Translations under genes and position numbers: made by a program
Source of the DNA: CAVWDI01 sp963793095
GTDB lineage: Bacteria > Chloroflexota > Anaerolineae > Anaerolineales > UBA4823
DNA: 64,000 nucleotides
NCBI GenBank assembly: GCA_963793095.1
Contig: CAWBYY010000002.1
Span: 310,001-374,000, forward strand
Direction: 5' to 3'
Shown here: piece after piece, positions 37,908-47,192 of the stretch
Position numbering within the stretch: the first letter of the stretch is position 1
Layout of the letters: every line of letters begins with the position of its first letter
Notes under the pieces: model-generated
Databases searched by the model: none
Seen by the model: the letters and a program-made list of their open reading frames with translations, nothing else
What the model was told of the DNA's origin: nothing

Positions 37908-39917
37908 CTATTTAAGGTATTTATCAAACCATCGCAGGATGTGGTTGAGGCGCGCGATCCGTCTGTCGGTGCGCCCGTTGCGCGAAAGTCCGTGAAATTC
38001 GTCCGGAAAGCGCACCATCTCACTGTCAACTCCGATCCGCTGAAGGGCAACGAATGCCTGCTCTCCCTGTTCGATTGGGCAGCGCAGGTCATTTTCGCTA
38101 TGGATAACCAGGGTCGGCGTCTTTGCGTTCCCCATATACTTCATTGGAGACATGTCCCAGTATTTCTCCAGATCCTCAAAGGGAGCCCCAGCCTGGAGTT
38201 CCTGTTGAAAGACCCAGTTGAAGTCACTTGAACCCCACATGCTGATAATGTTGCTAACGCAGCGCTGGGCAACCGCAGCTTTGAAGCGCTCCGTGTGACC
38301 GATGATCCAGAGGGTCATATATCCGCCGTAACTGCCACCGGTAACCCCCATTCGCCCTGGATCGATGTAAGGCAGGTTGGCGATGTGATCGGTCCATGCC
38401 ATTATGTCCCGGTAATCGGCGCCGCCCCAGTCTCCCCAGATGGCTCTGGCGTGTTCCTCGCCGTATCCGCGGCCGCCGCGCGGGTTGCAAAAATGAACCA
38501 CATAGCCGTTCGCAGCCAGGGTGTAAAATTCATGCATAAAGAAATAACCGTACTGGGTCAGCGGCCCGCCGTGAATCTCCAGTATCGACGGGTATTTTTT
38601 CCTGGGGTTAAATCCTGGCGGGGTCAATATCCAGCCCTGGAGGTCATCCCCATCAGGTCCTTTGATCCAAATAGTTTTCGACTTGCCCAGGTCTGTCCTG
38701 CCCAGCCAACCCCGGTTGGTTTGAGTCAGAATTTTGGGTTTTTGGGTGGTTAAATCCAGCAGGGCTGCCTGGCCAGGGTCATCCATCCGGCCATAGAAAT
38801 AAGCCATCCGTTTTTGATCGCTATCCAGGCTGAAACTGGATGCAACCCCTTCCAGGTCGATAACTGTTTGCAGGTCACCTCCATCCCGTGAGATCGAGCT
38901 GACCAGCGATTTCCCATGCTGGGCTACCGGGAAGAATATCCGCTGGCTGTCTGTTGACCAGGTCGGCGGCATGGTTTCCGGGCTCCCGACATCGTTGATT
39001 GTTCCCGATGAGACATGCAGGTCGTATTTTTCGGTGAGGTTTTCCGGCTGTCCTGAACCATCAAATGGGACAACCCATAAACCGACGTTCTTGTACCACA
39101 GTCCATCGCCTTCCATACCGTAGTAGGCGATCCAGGCGCCGTCCGGGGAAATGGATGGCAAATATACTTCACCAACCGGAGTGTCGATTTTGCGCAGCTC
39201 GCCACCTTCAGCGGGAATGATAAAAAGATCAACAGCATCGGGTTGGAAATCGGGATTCTGGCTGCGGTTGGAAATGAAGGCGATCCACTTTCCGTCCGGA
39301 GACCAGGCTGGGTAGAATTCGTCAAATACCGGGTGGTCGGTCAGTTGTTTTGCACGGCCGGTCCTTGCGTTTACGGTCCAGATATGCTGGCGTTCTTTTG
39401 GCATGTATCCGTAGGCGTCCAGTTTGTAAAACACACGGTCATAATGGCGGGCTATCACTCCCAGTTTCTTCTTCGTTTCATCCTTCTGCCTTTCGAGTTC
39501 TTCGGCGTCGGTTTTGCGGACTGTGCAGACGAAACTTTTACCGTCTGGTGACCAGCTGAACCCGTTAATTTCCCCTTTAATATTGCTCAATGGTCGAGCC
39601 TCACCACCACTGGATGGAATCAGGAAGATCTGGGGCGGTTTATCCTTATCGTTCCGGTTGGAAAGAAATGCGATCTGGGTACCATCCGGAGACCAGCGCG
39701 GCGCTGCGTCGTTCTGGTCGCCGTATGTGAACTGGCGCGGACTTCCTCCGGAGAAAGGCGCTATCCATAAATTGGAGTACTTCTTTTCTGTTTTTTTATC
39801 CACCCTTTGTTGGGCATAAACGATATTATTACCGTCGGGCGACAATCTTACACCCGAGATGATTTCAAACCGGTACAGGTCTTCTGCAGTGATAGTCCTT
39901 TTATTGTGGGTTGCCAT
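37908..39917 (-). CDS. S9 family serine peptidase (acylaminoacyl-peptidase-like)
   Basis: A 669-residue protein. The N-terminal two thirds is a beta-propeller made of WSPDG repeats (PRWSPDGTQIAF, FSWSPDGKSF, PAWSPDGKWIAF). The C-terminal alpha/beta hydrolase domain has GGSYGG with Ser529, Asp near 610 (SENDLRCP) and His near 642 (DEFHG). No signal peptide is present. Such enzymes remove acylated or short peptides in the cytoplasm. The frame is intact in a region where many neighbours are broken. Confidence 0.95.
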   Translation of the reverse strand: MATHNKRTITAEDLYRFEIISGVRLSPDGNNIVYAQQRVDKKTEKKYSNLWIAPFSGGSPRQFTYGDQNDAAPRWSPDGTQIAFLSNRNDKDKPPQIFLIPSSGGEARPLSNIKGEINGFSWSPDGKSFVCTVRKTDAEELERQKDETKKKLGVIARHYDRVFYKLDAYGYMPKERQHIWTVNARTGRAKQLTDHPVFDEFYPAWSPDGKWIAFISNRSQNPDFQPDAVDLFIIPAEGGELRKIDTPVGEVYLPSISPDGAWIAYYGMEGDGLWYKNVGLWVVPFDGSGQPENLTEKYDLHVSSGTINDVGSPETMPPTWSTDSQRIFFPVAQHGKSLVSSISRDGGDLQTVIDLEGVASSFSLDSDQKRMAYFYGRMDDPGQAALLDLTTQKPKILTQTNRGWLGRTDLGKSKTIWIKGPDGDDLQGWILTPPGFNPRKKYPSILEIHGGPLTQYGYFFMHEFYTLAANGYVVHFCNPRGGRGYGEEHARAIWGDWGGADYRDIMAWTDHIANLPYIDPGRMGVTGGSYGGYMTLWIIGHTERFKAAVAQRCVSNIISMWGSSDFNWVFQQELQAGAPFEDLEKYWDMSPMKYMGNAKTPTLVIHSENDLRCPIEQGEQAFVALQRIGVDSEMVRFPDEFHGLSRNGRTDRRIARLNHILRWFDKYLK

Positions 39918-39929
39918 TATTACTTTTCC

Positions 39930-41114
39930 TCATTTAATTGTCCGGCGGGTAGTTACATCGAAGATAACTGCCGCAGCAAGTACGAACGCGCGCACGATGT
40001 ACTGGTAGGAGATATCAATTCCCATTAAGTTCATACCACTTGTCAGCGAGGTCATAACCAGAGCGCCGATGAGTGAACCGATTATTGTGCCTACACCACC
40101 AGCCGCGGATACACCACCTACAAAAGCTGCTGCGATCGCGTCCAATTCAAACAAGGTTCCAGCTGTAGTGGTGGCTGATTGTAACCGGGATGCAAACAGT
40201 ACTCCAGCCAACGCAGCCAGCATACCCATAGAACCGAATACAATGTGGGTGATTCGCTTAACACTGATACCGCTTAATTCGGCGGCTTCCGGATTTCCGC
40301 CAACCGCATAAATATGCCTGCCAAGCATTGTCCTGGTTGTCATGAACTGGTACAGTACGACCACTAATAAAACCACTACAGCGGTCCAGGAAAGGCCTTG
40401 ATACTTTGCAAAGATAATGGTTATACCGCCGATTAACAACGTTGCTCCCAATAATTTAGTACAGAATATCAATACCGATACTACTTCTATTCCCTGTCTT
40501 TGCATTCTTCTCCGATTAAGAATTTCAGCAGTAATAAAGACAGCAATGCTAACGATACCAATGATCAATGTAAGTTTATGTGTTTTTTCTAGAATCCCAA
40601 TGATTGGGATATCTGGGATAAAGCCATTGCCTATTGCATTAAAGGCAGCATTAGGAATAATTATTGTGCCTGTTGAGCGGGTCACAAGCTGCAATGCACC
40701 GCGATAACCTAACCAACCAGCAAGTGTTGCTACGAAAGCAGGTATTCCTAAATCTGCCACCATAAAGGCGGTCAGTTGTCCAGCCAAGATTCCCAAAAAA
40801 AGTACCAGCAGAATAGCTAAAAACCATGGAAGTCCCCAATCAACCATTGCGATAGCCGCAACGGCTCCCAGAAAACCCGCCAGAAAACCAACCGAAAGGT
40901 CGATGTGCCGAATAACAATAACCAGCGTCATACCCACTGCCAAGACAGCGATATAACCCGTCTGATTCACAAGATTGACCAGGTTCCGTGGGGAAATAAA
41001 TAAACCATCTGTAGTAAAAGTAAAAAATATAAATATTGTAAATAGGGCTATGAACATCCCATACTCGCGAATGTTCTCTCTCAATAATTTTCGAGTATCC
41101 TCAATGAAAGACAT
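39930..41114 (-). CDS. Sugar ABC transporter permease (MmsB/XylH type)
   Basis: A 394-residue protein with about ten membrane segments, in the BPD_transp_2 family that serves ribose, xylose and ChvE-type importers. Recognisable motifs are VGMTLVIVIRHIDLSVGF near residue 70, ADLGIPAFVATLAG, and the late GGVSAAGGVGTIIGS. It starts 19 bases after the ATPase gene and belongs to the importer with the tandem binding lipoprotein upstream. It would carry a monosaccharide such as xylose, arabinose or glucose; the substrate is not defined. Confidence 0.93.
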   Translation of the reverse strand: MSFIEDTRKLLRENIREYGMFIALFTIFIFFTFTTDGLFISPRNLVNLVNQTGYIAVLAVGMTLVIVIRHIDLSVGFLAGFLGAVAAIAMVDWGLPWFLAILLVLFLGILAGQLTAFMVADLGIPAFVATLAGWLGYRGALQLVTRSTGTIIIPNAAFNAIGNGFIPDIPIIGILEKTHKLTLIIGIVSIAVFITAEILNRRRMQRQGIEVVSVLIFCTKLLGATLLIGGITIIFAKYQGLSWTAVVVLLVVVLYQFMTTRTMLGRHIYAVGGNPEAAELSGISVKRITHIVFGSMGMLAALAGVLFASRLQSATTTAGTLFELDAIAAAFVGGVSAAGGVGTIIGSLIGALVMTSLTSGMNLMGIDISYQYIVRAFVLAAAVIFDVTTRRTIK

Positions 41115-41132
41115 ACCTAATCCTCCTGGTAT

Positions 41133-41929
41133 TTATTGATCTGCTGTTATGTCGGCAAAATCATCCCGGGCACCAATCATGTAAGCTACAACTCGTTCGC
41201 GGAATTCATGAATATCTCCTTCAACTTTAGCGTCTGATACCTTGCGGCCTTGACGGAGCACAATCATACGATCACTTACCCGGTATATGTCTTCCAGGCG
41301 GTGACTGATCATAATGATTGAAGCGCCCTGTGATTTAAGCTCGCGGATTAATTCGATTACTTTATCTATCGCCGCCACACTCAATGCAGCAGTAGGTTCA
41401 TCCATGATGATCACGTTAGCATCAAAGGCAGTAGCCCTGGCAATTGCTACAGCCTGCCGCTGGCCGCCGGACAGTCTCTCCACCCGTAGGCGTACTGATG
41501 AAATGTCGATTTTCAGTCGGTTCAGCAAATTAAGGGTTTCTTGTTCCATATAAGGGAAATTCAATACACTTAGTTCCCCAATTTTAATTCGAGCTACTTC
41601 GCGCCCCATAAACACATTCGCCGAAACATCGAGATTATTGGAGAGCGCATAATCCTGGTATACCATCTCAATTCCCATTCGACGAGCGTCCATCGGGTTT
41701 GAAAAAACGGCTCTCTCACCATTAATTTTGATTTGACCTTCATCGGGGATATAAGCGCCGCTGAGGACTTTCATAAGCGTGGATTTGCCTGCAGCATTGT
41801 CACCCACCAATCCTAACACTTCATTATGCTCAAGTTTCAGATCCACTCCACGGAGCGCCTGAACAGCTCCGAAGCTTCTTTAATATTTATCATCTCAACG
41901 ACAGGTGTGGTCTCTGTATATTGGCTCAT
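41133..41929 (-). CDS. Sugar ABC transporter ATPase, single-domain; one frameshift
   Basis: The ATG at 41929 (AGGA upstream) opens the true N-terminus. After about 17 codons one A is missing (GAAGC for GAAAGC, near 41877), after which SFGAVQALRGVDLKL continues in the main frame. The repaired protein is 265 residues with Walker A GDNAAGKST, signature LSGGQRQ, Walker B VIIMDEPT and switch His ISHRLED. Most importers of this class use a double-length ATPase; this one is a single nucleotide-binding domain and probably forms a homodimer. It lies between the binding protein and permease genes. Confidence 0.9.
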
Positions 41930-42276
41930 TGAACCATCCTTTTCCTCTGTATGAATGAAAAAATATGTGGGTCCTAAATTATTGCTTGTAAGTAATCCTT
42001 TGAATAAAACTCGTAATTATATAAATCACATTTTCCTTGTGGTGATTCAAAATTTACATACATAAGATCTTTGCTTATGGATAAACCGGTAATCAATAAA
42101 TACTGCTACCGCCAATTTTGGTATTGCTCATCAGATTGGGAGGTTTACAACAGTGTAAAGCACATGCTTTAAAATTTTGAATAGGTATTGGATTCTTATC
42201 CCCGGTTCTCATACAATTAGTGAAATTTCGTAAATTGCATTGAGATCTCAAATTCGCTCGGCGCGAATATTTATGT
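41930..42276. other. Intergenic leader of the importer ATPase-permease genes
   Basis: About 350 AT-rich bases downstream of the binding-protein terminator and upstream of the ATPase gene. No ORF is seen. It may hold a second promoter for the ATPase and permease genes, but I could not pick a convincing one. Confidence 0.35.
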
Positions 42277-42319
42277 AAAAAAAGCAGGAATAGTGATTAT
42301 TTACTAATCACTATTCCTG
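42277..42319 (-). terminator. Rho-independent terminator after the tandem sugar-binding gene
   Basis: A 15-base perfect stem (42285-42299 with 42305-42319) with a five-base loop is followed on the minus strand by seven T (42277-42283). It separates the binding-protein gene from the ATPase and permease genes, a common way to make binding protein in excess. Confidence 0.88.
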
Positions 42320-42337
42320 TTGAGTCATGGTCTAAAT

Positions 42338-44570
42338 TTAATCCAGACCGGTGAATTCGTCGGCAGGCCAGTAACCGGAATCGATGATCGCTTCTACCAC
42401 GTTATCAATGTCGACTGAAATGACAACTGATGGTTTAGCGGGGACATCGAACACACCGTTGTTATAGGTGTTGGTCTCTGGCGGCGTGCCGCCTGTGAGA
42501 AAGGCGATAGCCGCGGTGATGGCATCCGAAACCAGTGTGCGGACATCCTTGAGCACGGTCATGGACTGCTTGCCGTCGATGATGTACTGCACGGAAGCGA
42601 TTTCAGCATCCTGGCCGGTGACCACATAACTGCTGACGTCTGCATCGGCGCCGAAAGCATCGGCGATCGCCCGGGCGGTGCCGTCATTGGGGGCAAGGAT
42701 GAACACGTCGCCCTTGTCTTCTGCACCGGCAGCGGTCAGGTGAGACTCCGCCAGGGTCTTGGCTGTATCGAAATCCCACTCGGTTGTGATCTGGCCGATG
42801 ATCTGGGCCATCTCGTCGCGGGTCAGTTCAGCCTTGTCCTGCAGGGCAACCGCTTCGCTGGAGTTCTTGACAACAAAGGTGCCGTCGGCGATCTTTGGCT
42901 GGAGAACATTCCAGGCGCCTTCGAAGAACAGGAAGGCGTTGTTGTCAGAGGCTGCGCCGGCGTACAGGTAGAGCGGGTTGCCGCTTCCGCTGGCTTTGTC
43001 AACCAGGTACTGGGCTTGAGCTGCACCAACGGCGATACTGTCGAAGGTGACGTAGTAATCCACAGCATCGGTTTCACGGATCAGGCGGTCATAGGAGATC
43101 ACCTTCACTCCGGCGTCCCGGGCTGCTTCAGCAGCCGCAGCTGCGGCAGTACCGTCATGTGGGGTGATGATAATCACCTGAACGCCCTTGGTGATCAGGT
43201 TTTCCACGTTGGTCTTTTCTTTGGCCGAGTCGCCCTCGCTGAAGAGGATCTCAACTTCATAGCCAGCCTCAGCAAATGCTTCCTTGAAGCGGGTCTCGTC
43301 CTGGATCCAGCGCGGTTCTTCCCGGGTGGGCAGAACAATGCCAACTAATCCGGATACTTCTGCTGCAGGCTCTTCCGCTCCCATCTCCTCCAGACCGGTG
43401 AATTCACTCGCGTCCCAATAGCCGGAATCGATAATCGCTTTCTGAAGGTTTTCCTTGTCCACTGCTATCACATCGGAAGGTTTAGCGGGGACATCGAACA
43501 CGCCGTTGTTATAGGTGTTGGTCTCTGGCGGCGTGCTCCCTTCGAGATAAGCAACCGCAGCAGCTATAGCATCGGCAACCAGTGTGCGGACATCCTTGAG
43601 CACGGTCATGGACTGCTTGCCGTCGATGATGTACTGCACGGAAGCGATTTCAGCATCCTGGCCGGTGACCACGTAACTGCTGACGTCTGCATCGGCGCCG
43701 AAAGCATCGGCGATCGCCCGGGCGGTGCCGTCATTGGGGGCAAGGATGAACACGTCGCCCTTGTCTTCTGCACCGGCAGCGGTCAGGTGAGACTTCCGCC
43801 AGGGTCTTGGCTGTATCGAAATCCCACTCGGTTGTGATCTGGCCGATGATCTGGGCCATCTCGTCGCGGGTCAGTTCAGCCTTGTCCTGCAGGGCAACCG
43901 CTTCGCTGGAGTTCTTGACAACAAAGGTGCCGTCGGCGATCTTTGGCTGGAGAACATTCCAGGCGCCTTCGAAGAACAGGAAGGCGTTGTTGTCAGAGGC
44001 TGCGCCGGCGTACAGGTAGAGCGGGTTGCCGCTTCCGCTGGCTTTGTCAACCAGGTACTGGGCTTGAGCTGCACCAACGGCGTTGCTGTCGAAGGTGACG
44101 TAGTAATCCACAGCATCGGTTTCACGGATCAGGCGGTCATAGGAGATCACCTTCACTCCGGCGTCCCGGGCTGCTTCAGCAGCCGCAGCTGCGGCAGTAC
44201 CGTCATGTGGGGTGATGATAATCACCTGAACGCCCTTGGTGATCAGGTTTTCCACGTTGGTCTTTTCTTTGGCTGAGTCGCCCTCGCTGAAGAGGATCTC
44301 AACTTCATAGCCAGCTTTTTCAAAGGCTTCCTTGAAGCGGGTCTCGTCCTGGATCCAGCGCGGTTCTTCCCTGGTCGGCAGAACAATGCCAACCGTGCCG
44401 GCGGCTACTTCAGCAGGTTCTTCTGCTTCCTCAGGGGCCGCTTCTTCAGGAGCAGCTTCCTCAGGAGCTGCTTCTTCGGTGGCCGCAGGCTGGCAGGCTG
44501 CCAGCACAAACCCGGCCACTATCAGGAGCGTAAAAAGAATCATTATGGGGCTAAATCTTGTTTTTTTCAC
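42338..44570 (-). CDS. Tandem ChvE/XylF-type sugar-binding lipoprotein (two fused copies); one frameshift
   Basis: The GTG start at 44570 has GGAG six bases upstream. A lipoprotein signal ends in LAAC (Cys26), then a low-complexity Ala/Pro/Glu linker. Two periplasmic-binding domains follow, each about 340 residues, starting VGIVLPTREEPRWIQDE and ending NGVFDVPAKPS, with the family motif SYDRLIRETDAVDYYVTFD in both. The copies are nearly identical in DNA with a period of 1047 bases (349 codons). Copy one has an extra base at about 43793-43796 (GACTTCC against GACTCC in copy two), breaking the frame; repaired, the protein is 743 residues. It would deliver a monosaccharide to the downstream ABC importer. 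Confidence 0.85.
42440..43375 (-). repeat. Second copy of a 1047-base tandem duplication
   Basis: This block is almost identical, base for base, to 43487-44423 and encodes the second binding domain. Differences are concentrated at the domain ends (for example 42495-42530 against 43541-43580), so the central part looks either very recently duplicated or kept identical by recombination. Confidence 0.9.
43487..44423 (-). repeat. First copy of a 1047-base tandem duplication
   Basis: Encodes the first binding domain of the tandem lipoprotein. It carries one base more than the second copy, at about 43793-43796, which breaks the reading frame. Confidence 0.9.
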
Positions 44571-44662
44571 TTTCTTCTCCTTATTAAAAAATGTTTATGA
44601 TTGTCCAAAATCATAAATTGATCCTTGGATTCAACTTTTTATATCTCTGTAATATTTCTGGT

Positions 44663-44679
44663 TATTCACCTCCTTTGCT
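44663..44679 (-). promoter_or_regulatory. 17-base leader element shared with the second binding-protein gene
   Basis: TATTCACCTCCTTTGCT (plus strand) is repeated exactly at 47166-47182. On the transcribed strand it contains AAAGGAGGTGA, a perfect complement to the 16S rRNA tail, but no start codon follows at a usable distance. It lies about 95 bases before the binding-protein start and just after a TATAAT box, so it would be at the 5' end of the message. Confidence 0.55.
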
Positions 44680-44688
44680 TGGGTAAAA

Positions 44689-44694
44689 ATTATA
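44689..44694 (-). promoter_or_regulatory. Probable -10 box for the tandem sugar-binding gene
   Basis: TATAAT on the minus strand, about 120 bases before the start codon. The best -35 at 17-base spacing is poor, so an activator or alternative contact may be needed. Confidence 0.45.
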
Positions 44695-44935
44695 TCATTA
44701 GTAATGAAAAAAATTGTATGCTCATATCTAATATAAAAAATACCAAGCCAGGATTAACCGTTTTGGCTAGTTCCCCACATGGTTGAATATTTACAAATTT
44801 TGGTATTTTCAATTGTGTTTATCTGATTTTGGACAGATATGTTTTGATATGTTTATCAGTTCAAAATGGTTTCATCGGGTGTTAAAGCATGCATGCCTGA
44901 ACGCTCGTTCCAGAAGTAATCCCATGATTTAATTG

Positions 44936-44967
44936 AAAAACCCCGGCATAATTCTATTTCGCCGGGG
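44936..44967 (-). terminator. Rho-independent terminator after the MalG-like permease
   Basis: CCCCGGC (44941-44947) pairs with GCCGGGG (44961-44967); the minus strand then has five T (44936-44940). It begins about 25 bases after the permease stop. Confidence 0.8.
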
Positions 44968-44999
44968 ATTTAAAAAAAATGTTTTTGGTTATTAAGCTA

Positions 45000-45787
45000 T
45001 CAACCCTTTAAAGCGCCTGCAAGAATACCACGGATAAAGTAGCGGCCCAGGAGTAGAAAGAATATAAGCGGGACGGATACAGCGATTAATGCGGAAGCCA
45101 TTTGAAGATTGTATAGGACCAGGGTTGTGCCCTTGGCTTCCGCCATCACCACCTGGACTGTTTGTGTTTTTGGCGATGCCAGGGAGAGCGCCAGAAAGAA
45201 TTCGTTCCAGACCTGGGTGAATATGATAATCGCGACGGAGGCATAGGCAGGCAGCGATATTGGCGTGATGATTCTGAAGAATGTCTGCACCCGGGAAGCG
45301 CCGTCCACAATGGCTGCTTCTTCCAGCTCGCGCGGAATAGACAGGAAGAAAGTTCCCATCAGAACAGATGCCAGGGGTACGTTCAGGATTAGATAGGCGA
45401 AAATCAATCCCCAGTAACTCAAGGCAAGTTTTGTCTTTGCCATAATGATAACAATGGGAATGATCACCGCCTGGTAAGGCAGGTAAAGCGCAATGCCTAC
45501 CAACACAAAAAGGATTCTTGTAAAAGTAGATTTCGTGCGGGCAAGGTAAAATCCTCCCAGACCGCCGAAGAATGCACACAGCGCTGTCACAGAGAACGAA
45601 ATGATGATGGAATTCAACAGGCGCGGCATCATCTCGCTCCGGAATTGGGAGCTTCCAAACAACACCACGATGTAATTGGAGAATTTTGGATCGGTGGAGA
45701 GGCAGGAGATAATTGCCGGTGGTTATCTCCTCAATAGATTTGAGGAGTTCACTACCATCAGGTAAATAGGCAGCAATCCCAGTAAAT
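45000..45787 (-). pseudogene. MalG-type carbohydrate ABC permease, N-terminus missing, frameshifted
   Basis: The main frame (45668-45000) encodes about 220 residues of a MalG/UgpE-type permease, including the EAA loop PRELEEAAIVDGASRVQTFFRI and a hydrophobic C-terminus ending YFIRGILAGALKG. Upstream, in two other frames, LLGLLPIYLMVVNS and LKSIEEITTGNYLLPL supply the family N-terminal region, so at least two one-base slips are present. Beyond about 45787 the sequence belongs to the binding-protein gene: the first 15-20 residues and the whole MalF-type partner are missing. Probably non-functional unless this is an assembly join. Confidence 0.75.
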
Positions 45788-47090
45788 GGGCTGCGCTGTT
45801 CCGGGCAGGATGCTGCCGTGCTGGTCCAGAATAAGGGCTTCTGGATTGTCGCGCACAAACTGCATCATCTCCTGGCGGATTGGGTCCGGGAACTCCGTCG
45901 GATCAATATCAGTCCGGGCAAACAGACCGCCCTGGGTGACATCGGTCGGTATCTGGAGTTCAGGCGAGGCTACAACTTTCAGCCAGTCTAAAGTCTCTTC
46001 AGGATGGGGCGCTCCGGTTGCCAGACCATAAGTGTCAGGGTGGAACAACAGAGATTCGTTCCGGAGCCTGCGGGAAGGTAACCGCGCCAAAATCCACACC
46101 TGGCTCCCAGCCTGAGCCTTGTACAAATGCACCGATCGCCCAGGTGCCCATCAGGGTCATGGCGGCGGTCTCGGAACCTACCAGACCGACTGCCTGGTCC
46201 CAGGTCAGCGCTGAGTGGTCATCATTGATGTGCTCGCCGATCATGGCGAATTTCTCCAGAGCAGCCCGGTATACCGGGTCATTGGTCACATCAATTTCAC
46301 CTTTGTGGAACTTGACATAATATTCCGGTCCGCCTTCTTCAAGCAGAACCATATCAAACACAAAAGCATCCCCCCATTTCTCCTTGGAACCCAGGCCGAG
46401 GCAGTCCATATCTGAATTTGCCTCGATAACCTCGCAGGCTGCCAGGAATTCGTCAAAGTTGGTGGGGGGTTCAATACCCAGTTCTTCGAAAAGTGGCTTG
46501 TTGTAATACAGAATGTTCTGGATGTGCATGTTCAACGGCACAAGGTAGGGTACGCCGTCAACTGAGACTGCGCTTGCAAGCGGTCCCGGAATAACGGAAG
46601 CGTAATCCAGTTCCTCCCACAGTTCTGTCAGTGGTTGCAAGGCGCCGCTGTCGACGTATGTCTTGGATTCAGCACCGCCCAGTGTCTGGAATGTATCGGG
46701 CGGGATTCCAGCGATGATCCGGGATTGCAAAACCACGCGGTGGCTGACGCCGCCGCCGCCGGGTACTGGATTCTCAACAACTTCAATCTCCGGGTATGCA
46801 TCAGCCAGGGCTGCGAACATGGCATCAGCAGCCTCGCGTTCGCCCGGTCCAGTCCACCAGTGGAAAACTTCAAGCTGCTGGGCTTCCGGTTCCGGTGTCG
46901 GGGTGACCACAACCTCTTTTATTACTTCCTGCACCACCGTTTCGCCCTCAACTTCAACGACCTCGGTTACCACCACCGTTTTGATTATTTCCTCGACGAC
47001 TGTCTCAGGGGCGGGCGTCGCGCAGGCTGCCAGCACCATGCTCAGGATCATCAAGGTGGAAAATAGGGTTAACAGTTTTTTAGTCATCAT
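45758..47090 (-). CDS. Carbohydrate ABC transporter binding lipoprotein; frameshifted and truncated
   Basis: Lipoprotein signal with LAAC (Cys23), then a Val/Glu/Thr-rich linker of the kind common in Chloroflexota binding proteins, then a MalE/UgpB-like domain (VFHWWTGPGEREAADAM, LYYNKPLFEELGIEPPTNFDEFL). One extra G near 46057 (CCGGAACG) shifts the frame; FHPDTYGLATGAPHPEETL continues after it. The last family-like residues are QHGSILPGTAQ, after which the frame runs into permease sequence; about 40 C-terminal residues are missing. The start has GGAGG before ATGATG. It would bind a di- or oligosaccharide. Confidence 0.82.
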
Positions 47091-47165
47091 CTCCTCCGAA
47101 AGAATATATTGGATTGATTGGATTTTGGGTAATTTTGGGTTTTGGTTCTTAGAATTTTTTGGGGA

Positions 47166-47182
47166 TATTCACCTCCTTTGCT
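47166..47182 (-). promoter_or_regulatory. Second copy of the 17-base leader element
   Basis: Identical to 44663-44679 and again about 80 bases before a sugar-binding lipoprotein start, with a TAAAAT box a few bases upstream on the minus strand. Confidence 0.5.
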
Positions 47183-47192
47183 GATTTTAAGA

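Noticed and set aside
42740..43348. 202-codon plus-strand frame within the tandem binding-protein gene
   Set aside because: Antisense shadow; the matching stretch in the other copy is broken differently, which would not be expected of a gene.
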